NCBI GenBank assembly: GCA_037783545.1 | Contig: JBBELK010000515.1 | Coordinates: 434,001 to 498,000, forward strand | Reading direction: 5' to 3' | Source of the DNA: Henricia sp. BOLD:AAB3569 | Lineage: Eukaryota; Echinodermata; Asteroidea; Spinulosida; Echinasteridae | DNA length: 64,000 nt | Shown here: piece after piece, positions 21,640-31,649 of the stretch | Layout of the letters: each line of letters opens with the position of its first letter | Position numbering within the stretch: position 1 is the stretch's first letter | Position numbers and translations under genes: made by a program | The notes under the pieces: generated by a model | The model's database searches: none | What the model saw: only the letters and a program-made list of their open reading frames with translations | What the model was told of the DNA's origin: nothing

Positions 21640-21787
21640 TGGCTTCGTGTCTGCCATCGCATCCACCTCTGTAGCCCCGGTTCGAAGCCCGTCCGGGTCA
21701 GTATGTGGATTGGGTTCTCGGTGTCTGGTTGATTTCGTGGTTTATAAAACTGGCCATTTCTTTGAGTTGTTTCTTTTTTAAATTGAT
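21640..21787 (+). repeat. tRNA-derived SINE, degraded copy
   Basis: Has a B-box-like GGTTCGAAGCC and then 'tatgtggattggg', which also follows the B box of the better copy at 29180. The 5' part is weak. It sits head to tail against an opposite-strand copy at 21788-22036. Confidence 0.55.
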
Positions 21788-22036
21788 TTTATGGCATACA
21801 AAGGCCCTTTATAATATGCCATTAACTATACGGTATTATTTTTTTTAAACTTTGCTTGGGGAAACCCCCAAGAAATCTCCCGGGGGAAACCCACGCGGTC
21901 AATTAGGGACCGCAAACACAATCCACATGGCCTACACAAACCGGAATCGAAACCCAGGAGGCCAGAGGTGAAAGGCGGGAAGGAAGAAGGGGAGGGGAGG
22001 AGGGACACCACAACGCCAACCCGACCGCCGCGTTCA
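21788..22036 (-). repeat. tRNA-derived SINE
   Basis: Read on the minus strand it starts 'cggtcgggttggcg' (A-box region). It has a B-box-like GGTTTCGATTCCGG, then 'gaccgcgtgggttt', and ends with 'ccgtatagttaatggcat'. The same order of blocks is found in the SINE at 29180-29455. Confidence 0.75.
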
Positions 22037-22087
22037 TAGGATGTACCAGCGCCTGTTTTGTCCATTTTCCTTTCGCAAGGGTATTTG

Positions 22088-22465
22088 TAGACTTAAGGTC
22101 AAGTCTCTAGACAGTCGTATTTGGTCCGTCTGACGCCTATAATCCCCACACGCAACAGTCGTTGTTATGAATAGTACCTGTCTAGAGACTTGAGAAACCT
22201 GTATTCGCGCCAATATGAATGCATTCATGGCGCGTAATATATAATCACGCAGTTGCCATAGAACAAGTCAGAGGAGTAACATGAATATTAATGTAGTCTT
22301 GCGTTTCGACCAATCAGCTCTCTACGTCCAATTCTGGTAGCAAACTCCATAGACCGTGTACAAAACTAGAGGTCGATTAGACTTGTTCCCAGTCCATTCG
22401 CGACTACGCTGCTGCGGTTTACGAACCAACCGGTCTAGTTACAGACTTGACATCAAGTCTAGGGT
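22088..22465. mobile_element. Possible MITE with AGACTT..AAGTCT ends
   Basis: Short palindromes AGACTTAAGGTCAAGTCT and AGACTTGACATCAAGTCT bound a 380-bp stretch, and 'gggtatttg' occurs at both outer borders. The pattern fits a small inverted-repeat element, but only weakly. Confidence 0.3.
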
Positions 22466-22672
22466 ATTTGCTGCACACCGAGTTTCCATGAACTTTGGCG
22501 TATAGCCAATTTTCTTGTGTATTTGCAGTTCGATTTGCGTATACGCCCGTCGTGTCCTACTCCTTCTAACATGTCTCATGTTTGGCTGACAAAATTTCAA
22601 ACAAAAGCAACTCTCTGTGATTTTACAAATGAAACTATTTTTTGACTTAATTTATATTTAATTTTTTACTGT

Positions 22673-22768
22673 GCTGAAATTATCGACACTTGGGCCGGTT
22701 TACGGCCTGGCCGTTCATCCGTCCGGCTCGAGCGAGAGGACATGGTCATAGCGGGGAGAAAGAAAAAG
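22673..22768 (+). CDS. D-amino-acid/D-aspartate oxidase, penultimate exon (partial)
   Basis: The frame AEIIDTWAGLRPGRSSVRLE followed by REDMVIAGRKKK matches the GLRPxR...VRLE region of FAD-dependent D-amino-acid oxidases, where the Arg contacts substrate. It ends at an excellent donor (AAAAAG|gtgagt) in phase 0. That is exactly what the next exon at 23995 needs. At the upstream edge the expected AG acceptor is not visible; the sequence reads 'ttttttactgtGCTGAA'. The acceptor is therefore either mutated or further upstream. No earlier exons (FAD-binding GxGxxG part) were found in the window, so this is a partial gene or gene remnant. Confidence 0.75.
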
Positions 22769-23416
22769 GTGAGTTGTCCATGTTAAAGGGGCGCGTCTAG
22801 ATCACATTTTTAAGACTTCCATGGGTGTTAAGATTTTGATACCATATTATTTGTCATATTTTTCTCATTACCATTTTGAAATTTCGTGCTCTCAATCCGT
22901 ATATTTTAAAGGCTCTCGTCAAAAATCCACATATTTTTTGTAAACTAATTTATCCGTTCCATAAAGCAGTGCTGTGATCACACCAACCTTTTGCTTCCAC
23001 TTTTAAATTGGAGATTGCAAATTTTCTGTTTTCTTCTCAGGGATAGTATATTGGGGAGGTATTTTATATGAGTGTTGGGTTAGAATGAAATCAATTTTCT
23101 AAAAAAATCTGAACAAGATCCTTCATTATTATTTAAAATAAAGCTTTTGCGGATACCGTGCGTTTCTGATACTGTGTAGCACAGAGCCCTAATCTGATGC
23201 ACGTGCACACTGAGTGCACCCAAGCACATGCGTACGTGCGTGTCATGCATCGAGTGAATGGATTGCGCGTGTGCGATACGCGCGCAAGAGTATACAGTAA
23301 CAAAAAATATTACAATAACAAAAGCACATGCAGTTGTAAACTGAAGTTTTCAACACCAAACGGACAAAAATCTCGCGGAAATCTTTCAAAACGAAGCTAC
23401 ATTTTATATAACAATA

Positions 23417-23560
23417 ATAATATTGGATGTCTTTTCGGGTGATATGAGAATATACCGCACTCGTCATGAAAATACCGAACTCGCCCTCGGCTCGTTCTGT
23501 ATTTTCATGACTCGTACGGTATATTCTCATATCACTCTCAAAGCCGTCCAATATTATATA
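23417..23560. mobile_element. Palindromic MITE in oxidase intron
   Basis: A near-perfect hairpin: GATATGAGAATATACCG and CATGAAAATAC are mirrored by GTATTTTCATG and CGGTATATTCTCATATC, around a short centre. It is bordered by AATATTGGA and TCCAATATT. Confidence 0.85.
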
Positions 23561-23777
23561 AATACTGGTACAGATTGCCAATTTCATAAAGCCGTTTAGC
23601 AGGAAACATTTGCTTAATACAAAGTTTATTTGCTTTGCAAAAATGGATTAGCAGGCAAAATCATACGTCAATTTGTGTTCTTAGCAAGAGTATCAGAACA
23701 TTAGTCAAGTGTACTACACATCACAAACGATATTGACTTCTAACCCATTTTTTACAAAGCAATTAAATTTTGTATTA

Positions 23778-23931
23778 AGCGGGCCTCCCACTGTGCGATT
23801 TTGGTCACGAATTTGGTACGATTGGCTACGATTTGGTACGATTGTGTGTAGAGTCTATACTAGACAGTCTCTGGTAATCGTACCAATTCGTAGGAAATTC
23901 GAGGCAAAAATCGCACAGTGGGAGGCCCGCT
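23778..23931. mobile_element. Foldback MITE, GCGGGCCTCCC family, copy 3
   Basis: Same inverted ends as the copies at 3980 and 13706, with TTA on the left and TTA(A) on the right. It sits only 64 bases before the acceptor of the last oxidase exon. Confidence 0.9.
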
Positions 23932-23994
23932 TTAAGCAAATTTTTCTGCTTAATAGCTTATCAAATTTACCACTGGTCATTTTCGTTCCCCTAG

Positions 23995-24111
23995 GTTGTT
24001 CATAATTACGGACATGGTGGCTCTGGTGTTACGCTACATTGGGGCTGCGCATTGGACGCCACAGAGCTTGTACGACAGTGCATTGCAGAGCTACCAATGG
24101 CCAAACTGTAG
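23995..24111 (+). CDS. D-amino-acid/D-aspartate oxidase, last exon
   Basis: After a good acceptor (gttcccctag) the frame reads [20 protein letters not shown]. This is the D-amino-acid oxidase family signature that binds the FAD pyrophosphate and carboxylate. Another 18 codons and TAG follow. The protein ends AKL, a canonical peroxisomal targeting signal type 1, as expected for this peroxisomal oxidase that deaminates D-amino acids. Whether the substrate is neutral D-amino acids (DAO) or D-aspartate (DDO) cannot be told from this part. Exon length is 38 codons plus stop; the phase matches 22673-22768. Confidence 0.85.
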   Translation, partial: VVHNYGHGGSGVTLHWGCALDATELVRQCIAELPMAKL

Positions 24112-24180
24112 CTGGACAATCATTCATCGGCTGAGATTGTGAGAAAGACTACGAGACATCATAAGGTAGGCCTACATCAG

Positions 24181-24864
24181 TAGGGCTGTTCCAGTTATTT
24201 GAATATTTGATCGATAACCAAATATTCGAATAATGATTTTTGTATTTGAATATTCAAAAAGGTTAATCAGTAATGAGTTGATCAGTAAATTGGGAGAGAA
24301 AAGAAATGTGTTTTTTTACAGGAGAGGTATTTTCTCAAAAGCCCGGCGCAAACAGAAAGCAAAAAACATGAAACACGAAACCAATTCGTTTACTCCCCTT
24401 TTCGCGTTTCAGTGTATCCACCCCGCAAATAGAAAGCAGAAAGGCCACACAACAAAACAAAAATGCCACCGAAACGGATACAGCGCCGCCAGGGACGACA
24501 ACAGAGCAGTACAGTCACATGATATATTGATACCACGTGATCCAGAATACGAGCGATGATTGGTCATCGGTTTCTTCAGTAGCGAAACAAGTTCCGCAGA
24601 CTGTAGACCGAAACGTTTGATTTAATGAAAACATGTTTCGCGAAACAAGCAGGATTGTTTCGCAAAACAACGTTTTCTGTTTTGGGGTAATGCATAAAAA
24701 GTCACGTTTTTGTTTCGCGTTTCGTTTTTGTGGTGCTCCAAATGTACGCAGTATGTATTTTGTATTTCTAGATTGATCATACTGCATTAAAATTTACTCT
24801 ATGGTATATGATAAATCAGGCTAAACGATTATTCGATATTCGATCGAGAATTGACTCGGCCCTA
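24181..24864. mobile_element. Non-autonomous hAT-like element
   Basis: Ends TAGGGCTGTTCC and GGCCCTA with inner mirror sequences (ATTCGAATAA / ATTATTCGATATTCGAT). The 8-base flanks TACATCAG and CATTTCAG are similar but not identical, as in an old target duplication. About 680 bp, no transposase. Short ends starting TAGGG are typical of hAT elements. Confidence 0.6.
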
Positions 24865-26100
24865 CATTTCAGTGGGATAGATAATAAGGTTTCAAAAAGG
24901 AGAACTACATCCAATAATATTCGTGCGTGTACCCCCCATGCCTCCTGGATCCCCCTCCTCCGGATCAGCCCCTGCAAAAGAGGTGCGTCTGACTCTCAGA
25001 GTGGTCTGTGTGGCATTTAACTACACTGTTCACACATGAGCAGTATGTACAAATTTTGCTTAGTCGAATTCAGCAATTTCTTGAATAGACATGGTGACCC
25101 GTGACGTGCTTGTTTTATCTAGCACGCCCTCTGTTGTTTAATGGCAGGCAAAATAATACAGCTTGGTCTAAGAAACTTCATAAAATCTATAAATTATATC
25201 GACTTGGAAAACACAAGCTGTCTTTATTTGGCTAAAGAGTAAACTCGTAGTCGGCAGTCAACGTGTTAATGACAATTTTAAAGGTATTTGCTTTGAAACC
25301 AAAGCTACGTAGAAAAACATGGACTTGCCTATGTAAACTAGTGGGCTTTTTGCCTGTTGACTTTTGTCTCAATCAGGGCGCCCCAAATGTAAACACGTCA
25401 CATCGTCTATAAAGAGGCATGCGTTCAGATCAGAAAATCCAATCCAATTGAAGCTTATTGAATGAAGAAGTTTCTCAAATGTGACCATGGCTATATTTAA
25501 CGTTTGATGACTGAGGTACAAGATTCTAAGCAGTATGACAAAATTTTGCTTGCTTGGGAAGGGTAAAAAAATATGACCTGGAACAGGCTCCTTTAAGTCT
25601 AAAGATAGATTGAGGTTAAATTTATATTCCATAAGACACTTCACTTATGCATTATGGCTATGGTATTTTTTTTTTTTCCCAGTATTATAAATTGTTGTGC
25701 TAAACTTGTATTCACGATTATGATTAATGCTACAGCCGAGTGCTTCAATTATTTCCGGGTAGTAAAATAACAGAGAACCACCTACAATGTATGTATATTC
25801 CTTCATTGTATTTTTTCGCATTTCTTTTGCTCTTATTAGACATTTATTTCACATTACCTAAATTCTTTAAAATAAATTTTACAATTCTTTAAAATAATAA
25901 ATACAGTAAAATAAACTGATCAGTATGCAATAGGTGTCTATATAGTTTAGTTTTTGTTTAAAGGTAGTATAATCGTTTGGTAAACTGTTAAAAACGGCAC
26001 GATTTTCACTGGTAATTGAAAACATAGGTTGAGAAAACCACCTTGTAGAAATGTCAGCCACATAAATGCAGTAATACTTCAGAAAACCTGAAAAGTGCGG
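24865..26100. other. AT-rich intergenic
   Basis: No gene recognised. A 91-codon minus-strand frame at 25369-25644 has no family features. 'gtcagccacata' plus 'cagaaaacct' near 26055-26095 belongs to a dispersed repeat also seen near 48815, 49410 and 51010. Confidence 0.4.
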
Positions 26101-26105
26101 TTTCA

Positions 26106-26459
26106 ATGATTGAATGGCTCCATTCATTTGGAGATTCAAATATTTTTCTCATTTTTCTCATGAATGGGGGCAATTTAGACGAAATTATTTCACAGGATGA
26201 TTACTACCATTACCATCTTGATAACAAGTATAAAGCTTGTAGATTACCTTTAATATCCGACATACTAATAAAGGCATTAAAAAAAGGCAACTCTCTCAAC
26301 TTTTATGCTAATTACGGGAAGGGCGAAAAACCCACATTTAAAACCTTTTTAAGGAAAACAAAATGCTGGGAAAATTCCCTTCCGGCTCCATGTTTTGATG
26401 GCAACCAAGTTAAACAACTCCGTAAATTAGCATTATTGCGTCCTTATCCACAAAAGTGA
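26106..26459 (+). CDS. Hypothetical 117-aa open frame
   Basis: An open frame rich in Lys, Leu, Asp and Tyr (…DDYYHYHLDNKYKACRLPL…KLALLRPYPQK). Its composition looks more protein-like than the surrounding noise. AG sites at 26177-26178 and 26191-26192 could act as acceptors, making this a last exon. No family is recognised and it may be chance or a transposon fragment. Confidence 0.25.
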   Translation: MIEWLHSFGDSNIFLIFLMNGGNLDEIISQDDYYHYHLDNKYKACRLPLISDILIKALKKGNSLNFYANYGKGEKPTFKTFLRKTKCWENSLPAPCFDGNQVKQLRKLALLRPYPQK

Positions 26460-26689
26460 CTTGACGTTTTGAATTTTTATTTTACTACTATTATTTTTTT
26501 TTCGTCAGCAATACAAGTTTAGTGCCTTGTTCTGTCTGTTAATTGACTTCACAAAATTGGCTACTAACTTTTTCGGCTCAGTAACGACACCTGCGATGTC
26601 AAAGTCACAAATGATCGCAAGGAAAGTGTGGCTAAGTAGAAATTAGTCTTTAGTGGTTATTATGCTGAAAAGCGTTTTGGACTGAATTA

Positions 26690-26785
26690 AGTATGATAAT
26701 AATATTTATTCATTTCTATAGCGCAAATTCCATACAAATATGTTCAAATGCGCTGTACATTTCATAAAATTACAAAAATGAGTCT
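26690..26785. repeat. Dispersed repeat tail ('tatagcgc...gcgctgtaca')
   Basis: Has 'ttcatttctatagcgcaaat' and 'tcaaatgcgctgtacat'. This pattern is typical of the 3' part of widespread animal SINE/LINE-type repeats. The exact family is not determined. Confidence 0.4.
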
Positions 26786-26924
26786 GCGTTAAACATCTAC
26801 AGTTATTTAAAGTTACAGAAAATTAATACACCCACAAACCGACCATCACAAAAAGCAAAATTTATAAATAGCCATCTGCAAATCATCTCAAACTGGCCAA
26901 AGCTTGCAATGTCAATGTCACTAA

Positions 26925-27343
26925 AGCCGTGTTCGCGTTGGACTTTTTTTCGGGAGATTTTACCGAGACGACGGTAAAGTTAAAAAAAATGGCTAAATTT
27001 TACTGCTGTCCGCATTTGGACTTTTTTGACATGGGACAATTTTACCGAGACCATCACCTGGGAGAGCATGTGCATTGTCCCTTCGCAGTTGACCTTCACG
27101 GCCCGGACGTACACTTCCAGAGCGCTTTTACCGACTCAATGTGTCCGCATTGGACTTATTGTCTCAAGAAAAGTTACCTGGTCAATTTTCCTGGGCATTA
27201 GTTCGCCACGAAAAGTAACCGCTGGACTCGGGGGAAGTTACTGAGAGGAAAACCTCCTAGGCTGTCCGCAGTGGATTAAAAATGGGAAAAGTACCCATTG
27301 TCTCGGTAAGTTTGACCCAAAAAAGTCCAATGTGGTCAGGCCT
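26925..27343. mobile_element. Inverted-repeat DNA element (TTGGACTTTTTT ends)
   Basis: The left end AGCCGTGTTCGCGTTGGACT and the right end (complement AGGCCTGACCACATTGGACT) share TTGGACTTTTTT. TAA/TTA flanks suggest a 3-base target site, as in PIF/Harbinger-type elements. Inside are repeated 'ccgcattggactt' and 'ttttaccga' words. Confidence 0.6.
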
Positions 27344-27591
27344 TAGGACTCGTCTACAGAACAGTGTTTGTATATCACCTCACAAGGAGGGCTTAATGTA
27401 TCTAAGATCAGTCTGTGTTGGTCGTGCTGCTTTTTTTCTGTCGCATCAAGAAAAGGCAGTGAGCAAGATCTGACGTGAAAGATCAGGGAAATACAATAAT
27501 GTTAATATTGCTTCCTTGATGCGAGGAGGGTCCTTATTTGATAGAGCAATGTCCGAGGTCTTTGAAGCACAGTTCACATTTCTTGGATGTA

Positions 27592-27677
27592 TCACAAAGG
27601 GGAATGGAACAAGCGTTTCTGTATTAGTGTCCTCGTTGTCTGACGGATGGCAGTTATCGACGTCAGAGTATGATTAT
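27592..27677 (-). CDS. Candidate terminal exon of the cassette-exon gene
   Basis: The minus strand has the acceptor 'gttttcttctag' and then a region clearly related to the cassette exons at 28.3-29.6 kb (ACTCTGACGTC…AATACAGAAACGC). In the phase left by the exon at 30063-30276 it stays open for 28 codons (DNHTLTSITAIRQTTRTLIQ KRLFHSPL) and then stops. It is therefore a plausible last coding exon. Function unknown. Confidence 0.35.
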
Positions 27678-28262
27678 CTAGAAGAAAACAAACAAATAAG
27701 AATATGTTAACTCTTTTAAACATTTGGTAATGACTGCGACAATGTGACCGGCTCCAGCAAAACCCAACACTTGTGTTGAAAATTCAAAATTTAAGTTTTG
27801 GTATCAGCTTAGTGTGCATACAAAAAGGTATCTTTTAAAACATGTTTGAGGAAATTCTGATAATTTTTGGCAAAGTTATGACCAATTAAAGTATGACAGA
27901 TCAGAAAAAGTGAAATGGGGCTATTGGTCTTTAAAGTTTGACAAACTAGTTGATTATTTAATTTTTTGTCAATAATATGAGGAATTTTGAGACGGTTCAA
28001 ACAACAAAACAAATCTTGAATGTATCCCGATGTTGATTCTGCCAAATTTTCAAGTTGGTCCCAGAGGCCATTTTTTAAGGTTGTGGCCCCATATTACGTG
28101 ATGGGAAATGCCGAGAAGCGTCGGGTTTTGCCAGAGTCGGTCACAATGTTGCACAAATAAAGGGCTACTGAAATACATGTGTATGAAATAAAATACATAA
28201 AATACATGAAATAAAATGCAATTTTCCTTTTCCTATAAGGAGGCGTTAAGATTCGGCCTAAC

Positions 28263-28363
28263 CTTGCATCAGGGCGTCTCCATCCAGGCACAGACGTTTC
28301 TGTACTGACTGAAGGGTGCTCATCATTGACAACAGCGTTTCGTCAGAATCAAATAAGGTCATA
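28263..28363 (-). CDS. Repeated cassette exon, unit 1
   Basis: Minus-strand acceptor 'catctgcag' and donor CAAG|gttagg flank about 101 bases. Frame from its ATG: MTLFDSDETLLSMMSTLQSV then QKRLCLDGDALMQ. It is one base longer at the acceptor than the other units. Function unknown; could be an exon or an exon-like repeat. Confidence 0.35.
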
Positions 28364-28459
28364 CTGCAGATGTCACACTGATAAGGAGGCGTTAAGATTC
28401 GGCCAATCACTTGAGCCCCTATTTCAATAGAAGGGTGCTGAATTTTATCAAGACCTAAC

Positions 28460-28559
28460 CTTGCATCAGGGCGTCTCCATCTAGACACAGAAGTTTCTGT
28501 ATTGGCTGAAGGGTGCTCATAATTGACAACAGCGTTTCGTCAGTGTACAAAAGGATCAT
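28460..28559 (-). CDS. Repeated cassette exon, unit 2
   Basis: Exactly 100 bases between acceptor 'tttcttttcttccag' and donor CAAG|gttagg. The frame starting at the first base is open (MILLYTDETLLSIMSTLQPI then QKLLCLDGDALMQ). Read in the phase supplied by the upstream exon it gives DDPFVH and a stop. Confidence 0.4.
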
Positions 28560-28706
28560 CTGGAAGAAAAGAAACAAGTGAGATTCTTTTATTACACCAG
28601 CCATACTAATAAGTAGGCGTTTACATTCCGCCAATCGTTAGAATCCATTTTGTAATATAAGAACGATTGTGCTACTCTAATACCAGTGAATTAATCAAGA
28701 CCTCAC

Positions 28707-28822
28707 CTTGCATCAGAGCGTTTCCAACCAGGCCTGAGCATTTCTGTATTGGTATCCTTGCTGTATGACTGAAGGGTGCTCGTCTTAGACGACAGAATGA
28801 CGTCAGGGTCCAATAAGATCAT
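28707..28822 (-). CDS. Repeated cassette exon, unit 3
   Basis: 116 bases between acceptor 'cttttctctaaag' and donor CAAG|gtgagg. Compared with unit 2 it has a 16-base insertion in the middle, which shifts the end of the frame. It starts MILLDPDVILSSKTSTLQS. Confidence 0.35.
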
Positions 28823-28974
28823 CTTTAGAGAAAAGAAACAAATGAGATTTGTTTATTACACCCACCATGTTTAGATGTCATATACTGATTAGGAGGCGCT
28901 TAGATTTAGCCAATCATTTTTTATATGAGGGCGATGATGCTAGCGTAATACCAGTTAATTAATCGAGACCTAAC

Positions 28975-29074
28975 CTTGCATTAGAGCGTCTCCATCCAAG
29001 AAATAACGTTTCTGTATTGGCCGAAGGGTGCTCTTCGTCGACAACAGAGTGTTGTCAGAGTCCAATAAGATCAT
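28975..29074 (-). CDS. Repeated cassette exon, unit 4
   Basis: 100 bases between acceptor 'tttcttttcttctag' and donor CAAG|gttagg. Open frame MILLDSDNTLLSTKSTLRPI then QKRYFLDGDALMQ. In the phase of the upstream exon it reads DDLIGL and a stop. Confidence 0.4.
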
Positions 29075-29179
29075 CTAGAAGAAAAGAAAAAAATGACATT
29101 ATTAGACCAACCATGTATATATGCCATTCTGATGAGGAAGCGTTATAATATAAGGGTGATGGTGCTAGCCTTATACCAG

Positions 29180-29455
29180 TTGGGGGCGGTCGGGTTGGCG
29201 TACGGGTTCTTTCCTCGCCTTTCACCTCTGGGGTCCCGGGTTCGAATCCGGTGCGTGTATGTGGATTGGGTTTGCAGTCCCTACTTGACCGCGTGGGTTT
29301 TCCCCTGGGGCATTTCTCTGGGGGTTTTCCCTCCCACTTCTAAAACTGCAACTCCTTCTTCGTCATCTCACGTTGATAATATAGTATAGTTAAAGCTAAA
29401 ACCGTATAGTTAATGGCATAAAGGGCCTTAGTTGCCGAAGATGCCATAAAATATA
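29180..29455 (+). repeat. tRNA-derived SINE, best copy
   Basis: A-box-like 'gttggcgtacggg', B box GGGTTCGAATCCGG, then a non-tRNA body ('gaccgcgtgggttttcccc') and a tail ('ccgtatagttaatggcata', then 'acaacaacaa'). It is inserted between cassette exon units 4 and 5. Confidence 0.8.
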
Positions 29456-29494
29456 CAACAACAACTTATACCAGTTAATTAATCGAGACCTAAC

Positions 29495-29606
29495 CTTGCA
29501 TCAGAGCGTCTTCGCCCAGGCACGGGCATTCCTGTATTGGTATCCTCGCTGACTGAAGGATGCTCGTCTTGGAAGACAGAGTGACGTCAGAGTCCAATCA
29601 AATCAT
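29495..29606 (-). CDS. Repeated cassette exon, unit 5
   Basis: 112 bases between acceptor 'tttcttttctcccag' and donor CAAG|gttagg. It has a 12-base insertion relative to unit 2. The frame starting at its ATG has a stop at codon 3 (MI-stop); the phase from the upstream exon gives DDLIGL-stop. Confidence 0.35.
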
Positions 29607-29824
29607 CTGGGAGAAAAGAAACAAATAAGATTTGTTTGTTAAATTACACCATACTGATGGGGATTACACTAGATACATGCTTCCTTCTGGTGATGACCAT
29701 GACATGTGACGATTAAATAAAATGAAAAATTTCGTTTCACAGAAATCGGAAAGCATTTTGCATTGGTCAAACACTAGAGTCCCTTTTTGAATACATGTGT
29801 AAAGATGATAAACCGAGACCTAAC

Positions 29825-30053
29825 CATAGAGTTATATATATATAGTAAACTAGAGTGCGCACTCCCAATACATGATGTGCTGATATGGACGCCGCCATTT
29901 TGGCTTAACGCTATGGGTGCTCGGTGGGCAAAGCTGTGTTGCCCACTTTGCACTCATAGCGTTAAGCAAACATGGCGCCGCCCGCATCGGCACGGTCCAC
30001 ACACGTGGCTTGAATAGCCAGTGCACACTCTAGTTTACTATATATAACTATAT
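29825..30053. mobile_element. Palindromic MITE (TAGTTTACTATATA ends)
   Basis: The left arm 'tatatatagtaaactagagtgcgcact' is mirrored by the right arm ending 'ctagtttactatatataact'. The inner part also folds (GCTTAACGCTATGGGTGC / CATAGCGTTAAGC). It interrupts the 'gacctaacc' element that precedes each cassette unit. Confidence 0.85.
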
Positions 30054-30062
30054 GGACCTAAC

Positions 30063-30276
30063 CTTGCATCAGAGTCTCCATCCACCATCCAATTTGGCGT
30101 ATTCCTTCGGTTGCTGGGTGACGTCCAATCAGATTCCCTCCTTGCATCACCAGTTGCAAGCCAACAGCATCTTGGTCTGAGATGGATCCCCTCATCATCC
30201 GGCACCATTCATTCCGTTGCTTTCCTGGATGCGCTCCTTGTTGGTCCTTCCACGTCAGGAGCTGAAGGTCTTTGTG
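30063..30276 (-). CDS. Candidate upstream exon of the cassette-exon gene
   Basis: A very good minus-strand acceptor ('tttttttctctttgacattag') and donor CAAG|gttagg enclose 214 bases. They are open for 71 codons (from HKDLQLLTWKDQQGAHPGKQ to IGWWMETLMQ). The last 25 codons are related to the cassette units (NLIG… / DLIG…; ETLMQ / DALMQ). It would therefore be the ancestor-like full exon. The family is not recognised. The plus strand is also open here (85 codons from 30111), so strand assignment rests on the splice signals. Confidence 0.4.
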
Positions 30277-30460
30277 CTAATGTCAAAGAGAAAAAAAGGG
30301 AAAACAAAACCCTCCCCCACCCCAAAAAAAAAAAAACACTGCTCCCCCCCCCCCACCCAAAAAAATAACAACAAGCAAGAAAACAAACAAAAAACACAAG
30401 CAAGAAAAAAAAAACAACGAAAAGCAGAAAAAAAACCTTTAAAACATTAGTGTTAAAACC
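30277..30460. repeat. A/C-rich low-complexity tract
   Basis: Poly-A and poly-C runs (cccaccccaaaaaaa, ccccccccacccaaaa) with no coding content. Confidence 0.8.
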
Positions 30461-30765
30461 CTGTTAAACATGCTTACCAATGTTACCAATATATTCTTAC
30501 CTTCTTGCTTAGTGTACAAGAGTGGAAAAACTGGCCTCAGCCAGTTGGGACGAAGCCTGTTACCATGCGTGTTAAACATGCTTACCAATGTTACTAATAT
30601 ATTCTTACCTTCTTGCTTAGTGTACAAGAATGGAACTGGTAACTGGCCTCAGCCAGTTGGGACGAAGCCTGTTACCATTATAAACATTCTTACCAATGTT
30701 ACCGATATATTCTTACCTTCTTACCAATCTTTAATACAAATAACTTTTTACTTCTTACCTATTGA
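30461..30765. repeat. Tandem repeat, about 110-bp unit
   Basis: Two and a half copies of a unit with 'aaacatgcttaccaatgtta', 'attcttaccttcttgctta' and 'ctggcctcagccagttggga'. The last holds the small palindrome CTGGCCTCAGCCAG. Confidence 0.85.
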
Positions 30766-30796
30766 CAATTTCTTACCATTTTATACTTGGCTGAAC

Positions 30797-30893
30797 ATGC
30801 GACGATACGCGGTGCGCAGACGACCGTAAGCGGTGCGTAGACGACCGTAGGCGGTGCGCAGACGACGGTACGCGGTGAGCAGACGATGGTTGG
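30797..30893. repeat. 22-bp minisatellite
   Basis: Four to five copies of a unit like GCGGTGCGCAGACGACCGTA with one or two changes per copy. Confidence 0.85.
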
Positions 30894-31649
30894 CGAACTT
30901 CCTTGTGCCGGTAAAGTTCTTTGCCGGACTTACAGATTTTTTACGTGCGAGTGCCGAGTTACGACGAAATATGTGGTATAAAATTTACAAACATGGCCCC
31001 AGTTTTAAAAACAACAGATTTTAGAAACACAAATGGCAGCCCACACAATGGGGGTAAGAGGGGGCGGAGGCGGGCGCGGGCGCCGCGGGTGTTAAAAGAT
31101 TATCAGGTGGGCACCGTGACGAAATATCCCCAGTTAAAGAGTCATTTTATTTTTACACATTACATAGGCCTACAAGCACAAAAACTTTACACAGCACGTC
31201 ACTAGCACTACGTACAACATTTCAAGTTCACCCTCGACACAAGAGGGCGCTGTTTAACATAGCAAACTCCCCACTACAGATATGATTACTACTATTTGCC
31301 GATAGTTGGTTATCGGACTTACGGACATAGTTCAACCGAATTAACAACCTACATTGTACACATCGCCCATAAAAAGTACAAACGTTTGAAAGCGTTTTCA
31401 AACGGTATCTCGTCGGCAATGGCAAATTTGAAACATTCGACAAACGTTTCCAAACGTTTGCCGAACGTTTGTCGTTGACGCCCATAAAAAGTACAAACGT
31501 TCGAAAGCGTTTTCAAACGGAATGTCATTCATATACGGCGTAAATTCATATACGTTACTTGTTTCCATTATATATGAGACAACTGGGGTTTGATATTCAC
31601 AGCAAAACATAATGTTCATGGAAAATGTTCATGGAAAAAAATGGTGTTT
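30894..31649. other. Intergenic with small internal duplications
   Basis: Contains two copies of 'cgcccataaaaagtacaaac' followed by 'gaaagcgttttcaaacgg' at about 31364 and 31479. Several CAAACGTTTG palindromes are also present. No gene recognised. Confidence 0.5.

Larger units (their letters stand above)
22769..23994 (+). other. Intron of the D-amino-acid oxidase gene
   Basis: Runs from gtgagt to 'ttcgttcccctag'. It contains two palindromic MITEs (23417-23560 and 23778-23931) and otherwise nothing recognisable. Confidence 0.65.

Noticed and set aside
25369..25644. 91-codon minus-strand frame
   Set aside because: No family features, no splice context, AT-rich random-looking composition.
28263..29606. 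CRISPR-like array of spaced repeats
   Set aside because: Repeats are 100 bases or more, unequally spaced, and sit in an animal genome with splice signals; nothing fits a CRISPR array.
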